Assembly (NCBI RefSeq): GCF_000154725.1
Contig: NZ_DS544873.1
Location: 4,127,085 to 4,191,084, forward strand
DNA: 64,000 bases
Reading direction: 5' to 3'
Origin: Kordia algicida OT-1
GTDB taxonomy: Bacteria; Bacteroidota; Bacteroidia; Flavobacteriales; Flavobacteriaceae
Shown: positions 8,891 through 16,907 of the stretch, in pieces
Layout of the letters: each line of letters starts with the position of its first letter
Position numbering within the stretch: position 1 is the stretch's first letter
The notes under the pieces: generated by a model
What the model was told of the DNA's origin: nothing
Databases searched by the model: none
The model's input: only the letters and a program-made list of their open reading frames with translations
Position numbers and translations under genes: made by a program

Positions 8891-10687
8891 CTAATTAATC
8901 ATCACCATCGCGCCTTTAATAGTGGTTTGTGTTCCTCCCTGAAGCGAAGCTGTCATGCTTCCTTCTGCGGAATATTCCATTTGCGCGGTTTCTTTGATGT
9001 TTAGTCCTTTGATTTGGACGTCTCCACCAGAAGATTCAATGGTAACTCCTTGATTGCCTTTTAGTGTGAGATTTTGCGTCGCTTCCACAGTAATATCTTT
9101 TTCACTTTTGATAGTAATACCGCTTTCAGACATGACAATGCTGTTGTTATTTTGATCTTTGATGGTAATTTGCTTGTCTTCATCACTAAAAATGGCAGTA
9201 TTTTTACTTGGTGTTTCAAGCGTGAGCACTTTGTTTTCATCATCAAACTTGATGTTGATTCCACTTTTAGAGACAAAAGCTTTTATGGTATTATTTTCAT
9301 TTGGATCTAAGCCGTCAAAAGGTTTGTTTTTGTCAGCACTGTACATACTTCCTAGAATGATTGGATATCGAGGATCTTCATTTAAAAACCCAACAACTAC
9401 TTCGTCGCCAACTTCTGGCATAAAGAATGTTCCAGCACCTGAAGTGGAATAGAAATTTGTCAATCGTGCCCATAAACCTTCTCCATTTGGATCAAATAGC
9501 GGAATGTCTACTAATACGCGATATTGACTGTCTGGATCTTCATACATTTTTTTTACTGTTGCATTAAATAATCCTTGTGCGCCAGGCAATAATCCAGAAG
9601 CTGGTGGCGCCATGACATCAGGTTCTTCCGTAAACCAAACTGGTGATAATCCTACGGAAACTTCTGTGGTCCAATTTCCATGTCCGATTACATGATGTAC
9701 GTTTGAAATGATGTGATCGCCATTAAAACGATCGCCCAATCCTGCCAACGTGATGTATTTTCCAGGATCAACTAAGTTGCTTCCTTGAAATTTTACATCG
9801 CCTTGAATTTTAGCATAAGCACTTTTTACCAATGCCGCTTTTGACCAATTTGTTAAATCAGCATTTTGAATTGGTGCCGTACTTTGCAATTCATAGTCTG
9901 AAAGTCCGACAACTTCCGATAGTTTTTTTGATGACAAATTTCCTGGACCTGCATAACTGTTTGATGCATCTCCAGAAATGGTTTGCTGTGTGGTAAAATC
10001 CCAAGAAGTTGCTTTTGCTGAACCTAATTGCGTTACCGCATCTAAGGCAGCATTGAATTCTAACAGATTGTTTCCATATGCAATTTCTAGTACAGAAGTT
10101 GTGTCATTGTCAGGCGGAAAAACCGAAACTTTTCCGTTGAGTGTTGTGACAATCATTCCATTCGTTTCTGCTCTAGCGAGTAAAAAATCCCAATCAGTTG
10201 CATAGTATTGTACTTGTTCTGGCCATTCTGTGGTGGTAGCGGTTACATCAGCAGACAATCCGTAGTTTCCGATAATAGCACTCATAATGTCGCTGTCTTT
10301 TTTCTTGGAATAGGTCAAACTTTTACGTCCAACTATCATTTTTACAGCTTCATCACGACATTCAACTACTAATACAGCACCTTGCGCGCCATGTATACGA
10401 ATGCTTTGTTTGGTAATGATACCTGTGAAGATGACTTCATTTTTTGAATCATACCCGACTTCAATAGTGATTGTGTTTCCTGGTACAAAGGTACTTGAAG
10501 AACTTGCCTCAAAGGTTTCTTTAGAAGGATCTCCGTCAATGATGACAACTTTTGCGACTGAGATACGATTGACACCTTTTTCAACTTCAATAGATTGCAC
10601 GTCCATTGCATCTGGAATAGCACTTCCGTTGCTTTTGATATCAAATGTTACTAATCCGCCACTTGTAATGTTTGTTGATGCACTCAT
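8891..10687 (-). CDS. VgrG/gp27-gp5-like spike protein (Afp8-like)
   Basis: 598 aa. Residues ~1-360 form a gp27-like hub region. An OB-fold follows at ~370-455, containing VDIPLFDPNGEGLWARL, FFMPEVGDEVVVGFLNEDPR and YPIILGSMY, which is the classical gp5/VgrG OB signature. The C-terminal ~140 residues are short repeated beta strands with many IT, TL and IK pairs, as in the triple-stranded needle. It lacks a lysozyme domain. In Afp/PVC this protein forms the central spike trimer on which the PAAR tip sits. It lies 5 bp after the LysM-type gene. Family and role are well supported; which cargo it carries is not visible. Confidence 0.9.
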   Translation of the reverse strand: MSASTNITSGGLVTFDIKSNGSAIPDAMDVQSIEVEKGVNRISVAKVVIIDGDPSKETFEASSSSTFVPGNTITIEVGYDSKNEVIFTGIITKQSIRIHGAQGAVLVVECRDEAVKMIVGRKSLTYSKKKDSDIMSAIIGNYGLSADVTATTTEWPEQVQYYATDWDFLLARAETNGMIVTTLNGKVSVFPPDNDTTSVLEIAYGNNLLEFNAALDAVTQLGSAKATSWDFTTQQTISGDASNSYAGPGNLSSKKLSEVVGLSDYELQSTAPIQNADLTNWSKAALVKSAYAKIQGDVKFQGSNLVDPGKYITLAGLGDRFNGDHIISNVHHVIGHGNWTTEVSVGLSPVWFTEEPDVMAPPASGLLPGAQGLFNATVKKMYEDPDSQYRVLVDIPLFDPNGEGLWARLTNFYSTSGAGTFFMPEVGDEVVVGFLNEDPRYPIILGSMYSADKNKPFDGLDPNENNTIKAFVSKSGINIKFDDENKVLTLETPSKNTAIFSDEDKQITIKDQNNNSIVMSESGITIKSEKDITVEATQNLTLKGNQGVTIESSGGDVQIKGLNIKETAQMEYSAEGSMTASLQGGTQTTIKGAMVMIN

Positions 10688-10692
10688 ATAGT

Positions 10693-11364
10693 TTATGCTG
10701 GTTTTATGATGGGCGGAAACAGTAATTGCTGTCCACCTTTTAATTGTCTGAATTTGTTTAAATCGTTATACTTTGCTACCTGAACATAATAGTATGGCGT
10801 GTTCCATACATCATTTGATAGTTGCGGTAAACTTTGACCTTCTACGACTTCAACCAAGTGAGAAATGTCTGGAGAACTTTCGTTGTCTTCTTTTTTTCGC
10901 TTGTCAGCAGAAACATATTTTCCAAAACTCAACGAAATTTTTGCTCTTAACGGACTTCCATCGGGTTTGAATAATGTGTACGTAGTGTCAAATGATTTTA
11001 ATACGCTGTAAAAAACCAAATCGCTTCCCCATTGTATTTTTACGAAATTGGGTCTGTGAATGTCGCCGTTGTATGTGTATACAATATCTTCAAGTGCTTC
11101 AATTTCCTTGTTGAGATCAGTTCGCTTGTTGTCTACAACTCCTGTACAATCAATGACAATGTCAAAACTGAGATTGTCGCTTGGTGTATGTTTGTATTTT
11201 TGCGATGATGTACTGGTATCTATAGGCTGTTGTTCATTGTATTCAATACTTCGACTCCATTTTATAGACTCTGGATTTATCATTAGATTATACGGATCAC
11301 CAGAGACTGCTTGTGTAAAGTCTTCATCTTTGTATCCCGTTATTTTCATATATTCTAAAGCCAT
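10693..11364 (-). CDS. LysM-containing CIS hub protein (Afp7-like)
   Basis: 223 aa. The N-terminal part (residues ~5-60, MINPESIKWSRSIEYNEQQ) resembles the tube-interacting fold of Afp7-type proteins. The C terminus, from SHLVEVVEGQSLPQLSNDVW to LKGGQQLLFPP, reads as a LysM module: V-x-x-G-x-S-L, then a W, then a final LxxGxxLxxPP. This domain order and the position just before the spike gene are typical of Afp7/T4 gp53-like proteins, which link the tube to the spike. The upstream neighbour is the tiny DUF5908 gene. Confidence 0.8.
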   Translation of the reverse strand: MALEYMKITGYKDEDFTQAVSGDPYNLMINPESIKWSRSIEYNEQQPIDTSTSSQKYKHTPSDNLSFDIVIDCTGVVDNKRTDLNKEIEALEDIVYTYNGDIHRPNFVKIQWGSDLVFYSVLKSFDTTYTLFKPDGSPLRAKISLSFGKYVSADKRKKEDNESSPDISHLVEVVEGQSLPQLSNDVWNTPYYYVQVAKYNDLNKFRQLKGGQQLLFPPIIKPA

Positions 11365-11407
11365 AATCGTAATTTACTTGCTAATAAAGTTGTATAGTTG
11401 CTATCAT

Positions 11408-11578
11408 TTACCTGTTGTATTTTTCTCTTTTTTGTGCTTCAGAAATCATTCGTCGGCAAGTTTCCAATACTTCTTCTTTTAGTTTGGAAGTATCGTACGC
11501 ATTGCGTTTTGAATGTAAGTTTTCATGTACCGTTTTTATTTCGGTTTTGATAACTAATTCTCTGATTTCTATAGGCAT
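11408..11578 (-). CDS. DUF5908 family small protein (Afp6 position)
   Basis: 56 aa, shorter than many gene callers accept. The ATG is at 11578 and the TAA at 11408-11410. The protein opens with MPIEIRELVIKTEI, which matches the MPxEIRELVIK start I know for DUF5908, and continues as a charged helix ending REKYNR. It sits between the tube gene (11598) and the LysM gene (11364), where CIS clusters in Bacteroidota usually carry a DUF5908 gene. The role is unknown; Afp6-type small proteins are thought to be baseplate or chaperone parts. The start and reading frame are clear from conserved N-terminal residues. Confidence 0.85.
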   Translation of the reverse strand: MPIEIRELVIKTEIKTVHENLHSKRNAYDTSKLKEEVLETCRRMISEAQKREKYNR

Positions 11579-11597
11579 AATTTGCTTTATATACTTT

Positions 11598-12053
11598 TTA
11601 TGAGTTTGATGTGATATTAAAATAGGTATACGCTAACTCAATGGTTTCGATTAGTATTTCGCTTTCTTGCGATTTTAAATCAGATACTGCATAGCTTACA
11701 GGATATGCGTTGTGAAATGTCCATTTCATCAATACTTTTCCTTGATCGTCAAGCAAATCAACGGAAACATCTTGTGTTTGTATTGTATTGCCCAATCCGC
11801 CATCGAGCGTATCCGAACACCATTTAATTAGCTTTGATCCTGTTGGTACAATGGCTCTTTTGAGGACTAAGTTTTTACTGCTACTTACCGTTGGTAAACG
11901 ATATTTGAAACGGTTTTCACCGCCGCCAGCTACTTCTTCAACACCAAGTTCTTTGCTGATTCCTGAGACTTCTTTAAAAGCCGCATCTTCTCCTTCAAAC
12001 GAAAGTGAAAAATAGAATCCAACAGGATACGCGCTATTATTATCCATTTGCAA
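11598..12053 (-). CDS. CIS inner tube protein (T4 gp19-like; Afp5-type)
   Basis: 151 aa. The protein starts near YPVGFYFSLSFEGEDAAFKEVSGI. The F-x-V/L-x-F-x-G...F-x-E-VSG pattern is the signature of phage tail tube proteins of the gp19/Hcp fold. It ends with an ILIETIELAYTYFN strand, also typical. It overlaps the preceding tube gene by 14 bp. Two tube paralogues next to each other is normal in CIS: one builds the bulk tube and the other the first ring on the baseplate. The order relative to the sheath suggests this is the baseplate-proximal (Afp5-like) copy. Confidence 0.88.
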   Translation of the reverse strand: MQMDNNSAYPVGFYFSLSFEGEDAAFKEVSGISKELGVEEVAGGGENRFKYRLPTVSSSKNLVLKRAIVPTGSKLIKWCSDTLDGGLGNTIQTQDVSVDLLDDQGKVLMKWTFHNAYPVSYAVSDLKSQESEILIETIELAYTYFNITSNS

Positions 12054-12501
12054 TGATTAGTTGTTCGTGGGCAATTTCTAAGGTATCAATGGCAACTTCA
12101 TTTCCATCAGATTTTAAATCGGTACTCGTAATTTTTGTTGGCCACGCATTGTTGAGTGTCCATTGCATTGTTACTTTTCCGTTTTCATCTAAAAGTTTAA
12201 TGATTACCGTTCTACGTTTTATTGTGTTCATAGAAATTTCCTTGTGCCAATTCCAAAATGTGTTGTCGTTGACAAAAACTCCGCGTTTCATCGTTACATT
12301 TCCGTACTTTACAATGCCAGGCATTTTTTCGGTAGAGAATAATGTGCTGTTGCTTTTGCGATATTCTATGATTTGATTTTCTACGTCCATTCCAGAAACT
12401 TCTTGAAATGCAACTCCTTTTAGTTCAGTTCCTAAATCTACTTCGAATCGGAACTTTGGCATGGGCCATGTTGACCCTTCTTTACTTCCATCATCTGCCA
12501 T
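12040..12501 (-). CDS. CIS inner tube protein (T4 gp19-like; Afp1-type)
   Basis: 153 aa. It contains PKFRFEVDLGTELKGVAFQEVSGMD, then KRGVFVNDNTFWNWHKEIS, then ITSTDLKSDGNEVAIDTLEIAHE. These are the three conserved blocks of phage-tail-like inner tube proteins (F-x-V-x-x...F-x-EVSG, a KRG turn and the final IDTLEIAHE strand). It lies 66 bp downstream of the sheath gene and overlaps the second tube gene by 14 bp. It is most likely the major tube subunit surrounded by the sheath. Confidence 0.9.
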   Translation of the reverse strand: MADDGSKEGSTWPMPKFRFEVDLGTELKGVAFQEVSGMDVENQIIEYRKSNSTLFSTEKMPGIVKYGNVTMKRGVFVNDNTFWNWHKEISMNTIKRRTVIIKLLDENGKVTMQWTLNNAWPTKITSTDLKSDGNEVAIDTLEIAHEQLIIANG

Positions 12502-12567
12502 AATTATATGTTTTTATGTGTTAATTTTTTATTTAAATATTATTGTGCTTCTGTAATTAATTGTTGA

Positions 12568-14148
12568 TTAACTAGAAGTCGCTTGTTGTTGTTGGAATGT
12601 CAGTACAATAAATTCCGCCGGACGAACGACCGCAACTTTTATGGTTACGTTCATAAATCCATTTAAGATATCGTCTGAAGTCATAGTGCTTCCCAATCCG
12701 CATTCAACCGAAAAAGCTGCTGCAGGAGTTGCTCCTTGCAATCCACCTTCTTTCCAAACGCTGGTTAAGAAACTTCCAATCATGGTTTTTACCGCTTCCC
12801 AAGTGTTTTTGTCATTTGGAGCAAATACGTATGCTTGCGCGGCTAGTTTACATGATTGTTCTAGGAAATTCATGGTTCTTCGCACCGATAAGTAACGCCA
12901 ATCTTGACTGTTTCCGTCTAAGGTTCTTGCGCCCCAAATTAGAATTCCAAGTCCGTTGAAAAAACGAATCGCATTGATTGATTTTCCTGAAATTGCATCT
13001 ACATTTAAGCCAGCTTGTTGTGATTCTGACAGTTTTATAGGAAGTGACGCTGCGCCAACCATTGATGTGTTTGCAGGTGCTTGCCATGGTCCAACTTCAT
13101 TGTCGGTTACTGTAATTACACCAGCCATTCCGCCACTTGGTGGTAACATATTTGCATCAGTTAATACATGATTGATAATGGTACTGTACGTTTTACTTGC
13201 TGCAATAAGTGAGTTGTTGTACTGACTTGTTGTTAATGGTGTTCCTGAAGGATTTTCAATGTTTCCAATAATAGTTTCTACCGTTGGGTTAGGATTGTCT
13301 GCTGGACTTAAAAGCGGTTGTAATTGTTTTAAATCGCCACCAAAAAGATTGGTATAATCAATGTCAGAGGTTTGCATTATTGTGGTTCCAACAAATGGAT
13401 AATAGGCTGTTCCGTAGTTAAGTCCGTTGGCTCCTGTGTTGTCACGGAAGGTTGTAATATCGTCCATCCACATAACAGGATCTGGGTTTCTTCCACCAAT
13501 AATATCTAAAATAGCTACCGCAGTTTGCATTTCTTCTGCTTGTAGTAACATAGAAGCCATTAACGTTCCGTTGTTTTCAACAGATAGTAATGTAGCTTCT
13601 GGACAGATATACATGGTTGGTTCTTGCTCGTTTTTTAACAAAGCTAATCCGTTCGTCAAATCGTTTAATTGTACGTTTGGATTTACAATTTGATCGCCTG
13701 GAGTCATTGCTTTTCCAGATTGTGCGCCATAACTTCCAACGGAGACAATATATGCGTCTCCACCGCCATTTTCGTAGAATAAACGAATGCTATTGTACAA
13801 GTAGTAAATTGTGTTCGGATCTGGAACGATAGAGTAGTAGGTTCCGTCAATGAGCATGTAGTCACCTTTTTCTGGCTGACTTTTTTCTGCGACTAAGTAG
13901 TATTGCGGATCGTACTGTTTTGCAGGATCTGCAGGTGCAGGCGGATCTGGCAGCATAAAAATTGCTTGAAAGTCTGTAAAGGACGTAATTTTGGTTGGTA
14001 CGTTTGTGTACGATTTCCCTTCGTACATCGCTTGTGGTGTATATCCAATGAAAGCGGGAACGGCAGTTGCCACTGGGACAACAGAGTTTCCGAAACCATT
14101 TATTTCATTGATATAAACCCCTGGAGATTTAATGGTTGATAAATTCAT
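12568..14148 (-). CDS. Contractile tail sheath protein
   Basis: 526 aa. The N terminus, IKSPGVYINEINGFGNSVVPVATAVPAFIGYTP, is the canonical sheath start (PGVYxxE, VATAVxAFIGYT). The C terminus holds VRRTMNFLEQSCKLAAQAYVF followed by FAPNDKNTWEAVK and VVRPAEFIVLTFQQQ, the C-terminal sheath domain that makes the strand exchange between subunits. There is one sheath gene only, in contrast to the three of Afp (afp2-4). A 51-bp gap precedes it and a 66-bp gap follows, so it may also have its own ribosome loading. Confidence is high. Confidence 0.95.
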   Translation of the reverse strand: MNLSTIKSPGVYINEINGFGNSVVPVATAVPAFIGYTPQAMYEGKSYTNVPTKITSFTDFQAIFMLPDPPAPADPAKQYDPQYYLVAEKSQPEKGDYMLIDGTYYSIVPDPNTIYYLYNSIRLFYENGGGDAYIVSVGSYGAQSGKAMTPGDQIVNPNVQLNDLTNGLALLKNEQEPTMYICPEATLLSVENNGTLMASMLLQAEEMQTAVAILDIIGGRNPDPVMWMDDITTFRDNTGANGLNYGTAYYPFVGTTIMQTSDIDYTNLFGGDLKQLQPLLSPADNPNPTVETIIGNIENPSGTPLTTSQYNNSLIAASKTYSTIINHVLTDANMLPPSGGMAGVITVTDNEVGPWQAPANTSMVGAASLPIKLSESQQAGLNVDAISGKSINAIRFFNGLGILIWGARTLDGNSQDWRYLSVRRTMNFLEQSCKLAAQAYVFAPNDKNTWEAVKTMIGSFLTSVWKEGGLQGATPAAAFSVECGLGSTMTSDDILNGFMNVTIKVAVVRPAEFIVLTFQQQQATSS

Positions 14149-14199
14149 AAAACATAGTTATTAGTTCGTATTAATTTTTATAAATATTGATAAGGCATG

Positions 14200-15012
14200 T
14201 TAGATATAGATATATATTAAAGATACTATTGTATGGTCGTTGTTTACTTGTAAGTTTTGCGGATTTGGAATAGGCAATCCTTTTAAGATGATTTCCTTTC
14301 GGTCGCCAGCAATGGTTTTTTTAGTGTTGATTAAGTCAAATGTGTAGGTTACTTCATTTTTTAATGGGATTTTGGTAGTTTTTGATGTGAATAGCAATGC
14401 TTTTTGTCCGTTTTGAAGCGTTACTGCTTCCGATTGTCCAAATTGGATGTCATTACTTCCTGTGATTTCTAATTGATTGTATTCTTGGTTTGAATTGTTG
14501 ATGATGTAATAATTCCATTGTGTTTCTCGCGCTTGCATTTGTATGTTGAAATGAATAGCATCACTTGATTTTTTTAGGCGAATGATGTCATCAAATTTTA
14601 TACTGATACTTACTGCATATTGCGTAGTCGTGTCAGAAATGATGGTTTCTGCAAGTTGTATTGTCGCATCTGTTGAAACATCTGTGGCATCACTCACATA
14701 CGTTAATACGCCTAATTCATTCATAGGAATATTGGTAAAATTGTAAAAATTTTGATCGGTAGTAATTCCATAAAAATTAAAAGCATCTATTCCTGCTACT
14801 TGCGAAATGTAGTTGAGTTTTTCTTCAATGGTTTGACTGGTGTTGGTATATATTTCAAATCCGTTGTGTAGTAAACGCATGACGAATCCGTATTTGTCAA
14901 ATATTGTTGTTGTTTGCGTACTTGCTTTGTATTGTAAACATTCACAGATATTGGACGCATAGTACGAATGCGCTACTGTTGTTTTAAACAAAGATGTGTA
15001 CGTTACATTCAT
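14200..15012 (-). CDS. Unknown CIS-associated protein between cap and sheath genes
   Basis: 270 aa, no family recognised. No signal peptide or membrane helix. Composition is Asn/Thr/Ile-rich and the pattern is mostly beta strands; the last ~60 residues (VTYTFDLINTKKTIAGDRKEI) look like an immunoglobulin-like sandwich. It overlaps the DUF4255 gene by 4 bp and precedes the sheath gene by 51 bp, so it is made together with the tail parts. Candidates are a cap adaptor, a sheath-surface decoration or a tube plug, proteins known to exist in AlgoCIS-type particles; that is inference from position only. Confidence 0.6.
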   Translation of the reverse strand: MNVTYTSLFKTTVAHSYYASNICECLQYKASTQTTTIFDKYGFVMRLLHNGFEIYTNTSQTIEEKLNYISQVAGIDAFNFYGITTDQNFYNFTNIPMNELGVLTYVSDATDVSTDATIQLAETIISDTTTQYAVSISIKFDDIIRLKKSSDAIHFNIQMQARETQWNYYIINNSNQEYNQLEITGSNDIQFGQSEAVTLQNGQKALLFTSKTTKIPLKNEVTYTFDLINTKKTIAGDRKEIILKGLPIPNPQNLQVNNDHTIVSLIYIYI

Positions 15013-15581
15013 GGTTTTGCGTTTGTATTAATACTTTTAACTGCGGTGTCAAACCCTTCAATTTCATCAGAAGCAATATTTACTAATCTAATTTTGTAAA
15101 TCACAGATGGTTGGTATTTTGCGCCAAGCGCTGTCCATAAGTTTTGCATTTGCATGTAATTTTCACCTTTTTGAAATTCGTATTCAAGTTTGCCTAATTC
15201 GGGAGGAATTTCAGCATTTATGGTAGCATCTATGAGTTGATTTATCTGAAAAAACTGAATGGAAGCATCTAAGAATTTTAAGGCTTCTCCGTAGTCATCA
15301 AAATTTGGAGTAATTAGTGTAAAAAGGTTGTAACGATGTGAAACAGGTTTTCTAACGAAGTTTCCATTGTCTAATGTTTGATTTCGGTTGTAAAACTGTT
15401 TTACGTTGTCTTGTTCTACATGAATTAGTGAAATGACAACCTTGTTTTGGTTTGCTCTGGGCACTGTGCCATTTTGGTCGATGATAGAATTTATCACGAC
15501 GACATCTTCATCTAAGCCAAATTTTTGTTTGACAAATTGGTTGAGTGCTTTTCCTGTAAATCGAATTGCTTTTTCAATCAT
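15009..15581 (-). CDS. DUF4255 protein, CIS tail terminator/cap (Afp16-like, Pvc16_N)
   Basis: 190 aa. The start, MIEKAIRFTGKALNQFVKQKFG, followed by NKVVISLIHVEQD, HRYNLFTLITPNFDDYGEALKFLDASIQFFQ and a final IYKIRLVNI strand, matches the DUF4255/Pvc16 pattern. In Afp and PVC this protein caps the tail and ends tube and sheath growth. It is the first gene of the CIS operon on the minus strand, preceded by 332 bp of repeat-rich non-coding DNA. Confidence 0.88.
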   Translation of the reverse strand: MIEKAIRFTGKALNQFVKQKFGLDEDVVVINSIIDQNGTVPRANQNKVVISLIHVEQDNVKQFYNRNQTLDNGNFVRKPVSHRYNLFTLITPNFDDYGEALKFLDASIQFFQINQLIDATINAEIPPELGKLEYEFQKGENYMQMQNLWTALGAKYQPSVIYKIRLVNIASDEIEGFDTAVKSINTNAKP

Positions 15582-15913
15582 AATAGTTGAATGGTTTGGT
15601 TAGCTACTTTACAGCATGCTAAAATTAATAATACATTGTGTGCGTGCAGTAGTGTAGGCGTATACTATTTATGTACATTTTATAGTTGTACGAATTTTTC
15701 CGTAGACAAATCGTAGACAAGAATGAAATGTGTGTACACACAACTACGTGTATTGTAAAAAATGTGATGTATACGTAATTCTTAATTTTAGGGCAGAAGT
15801 TGTTCAGCAATACTTCATGTGATTAAGATACGGAAATATTAATTGTGTATCGTACAATTTTTTTTGGCAAATGCTTGTTTTTTTCAGTAGAAAATCATCA
15901 CTAAGAAGCAAAT
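15582..15913 (-). promoter_or_regulatory. Likely CIS operon control region with direct repeat and palindrome
   Basis: 332 bp without a gene. It holds a 9-bp direct repeat CGTAGACAA at 15701-15709 and 15712-15720, spaced 11 bp (one helical turn), and a 14-bp perfect palindrome TGTGTGTACACACA at 15729-15742. No exact flavobacterial -7 element TAnnTTTG is visible on the minus strand; the nearest, TACGATTTG at 15705-15713, has one extra base. The regulator gene ends just upstream at 15914. These repeats are candidate binding sites for it. The 61-codon ORF in this region is not convincing. Confidence 0.5.
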
Positions 15914-16768
15914 TTAGCTTGCAAAGGTTTGTAGATAGTTGCGAAGATCTTGATGTTTTTTTAATACCATTTTTTTCTTTAATCGGTATTTGTGCGTGCG
16001 TACACTTTCTTGATTTATTCCTAAGATTAAACGAATGTCTTCATTAGACATGTTCATTTTTAAGTAACAACAGTATTTTAAATCTTTTGCCGTTAAACAT
16101 GGAAATTTCTCGCTGAGGGTTTTTAGGAAATTCGGATTGATATTTTCAAAATAGCGTTTAAAATCGTCCCAATGTTTACGGTCGTTTCGCGTCATTTTGA
16201 TCGTATTTACAATAGACATTAATTGTGCTTTGGTAGAAGCGTCAACGTCAGCATACAATTGTTTGATGCGTTCTTTTATTTTGTCTAAAACTGCTTTTTT
16301 TTGATCGAGTTCTAAGGTAAATCGTGTTAAATCTTTTGTTTGATCGTTTGAAAGAAGCGAATGTTGTGTGCATGATGTTGCACTTGTTGCTTTGTGTTGA
16401 ATTAGCTTTAGTATTCCCTGAATATTGGTGCTTAAATGATTTGATTGCACACCGTATTCAAACGATTGGGTAAATACAATAATATGTTCTTTTATTTTCA
16501 GCTCTCGGTGTTCATTTTTTTGACGTAAACACAATAACGGAATCGAAAAATTACTATTGTATGACAGTAAAGAATTGATGATATTTTGATTGTCACGAAA
16601 GCTCAGAATAATTAAAACTGGTTGAACTGATTTTGAAATTTGAATGATGTCCGACATGCGAGTTGCCGTAATGAAACTATATTGATTCACTGTTTGTAAG
16701 CTTTTTAAAATAGCCGCTAGTGAAGCAGAAGAGTCACTTCCAATAAGTATATTTTCGTGTGTAGTCAT
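15914..16768 (-). CDS. LuxR-type HTH transcriptional regulator with degenerate receiver-like N terminus
   Basis: 284 aa. The C-terminal ~70 residues (CLTAKDLKYCCYLKMNMSNEDI, then LGINQESVRTHKYRLKKKM) are a LuxR/FixJ-like helix-turn-helix of the variant common in Bacteroidota. Residues ~1-120 resemble a response-regulator receiver fold (ILIGSDSS, LIILSF, IIVFTQSF) but lack the acidic pocket and a clear phospho-acceptor Asp. A coiled coil (~130-170) joins them. It lies directly upstream of the CIS operon, same strand, separated by 332 bp; control of that operon is the natural inference. TAnnTTTG-like elements lie 60-80 bp upstream of its start. Confidence 0.75.
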   Translation of the reverse strand: MTTHENILIGSDSSASLAAILKSLQTVNQYSFITATRMSDIIQISKSVQPVLIILSFRDNQNIINSLLSYNSNFSIPLLCLRQKNEHRELKIKEHIIVFTQSFEYGVQSNHLSTNIQGILKLIQHKATSATSCTQHSLLSNDQTKDLTRFTLELDQKKAVLDKIKERIKQLYADVDASTKAQLMSIVNTIKMTRNDRKHWDDFKRYFENINPNFLKTLSEKFPCLTAKDLKYCCYLKMNMSNEDIRLILGINQESVRTHKYRLKKKMVLKKHQDLRNYLQTFAS

Positions 16769-16826
16769 TATTACTATGAAATATTTCCTTCAACAAGTAA
16801 ACAGTAAGTTTTTTGGGGAATCACGT

Positions 16827-16847
16827 CAAAAATACCTTTCAAATGTA
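16827..16847 (-). promoter_or_regulatory. Candidate -7 elements for the LuxR-type regulator
   Basis: On the minus strand, TATTTTTG (16827-16834) and TACATTTG (16840-16847) both fit the flavobacterial -7 consensus TAnnTTTG. They lie 59-79 bp before the start codon. No TTG -33 box is found at the usual distance. Confidence 0.35.
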
Positions 16848-16907
16848 GCATTATAAGCTTTAATAAAACACGGTAGAAATACGCGATTTTGACGTTTGAG
16901 CGTTTTT

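Noticed and set aside
15625-15810. 61-codon minus-strand ORF in the CIS control region
   Set aside because: Cys/Tyr/His-rich composition without conserved pattern, overlaps the palindrome and direct repeats, no family resemblance.
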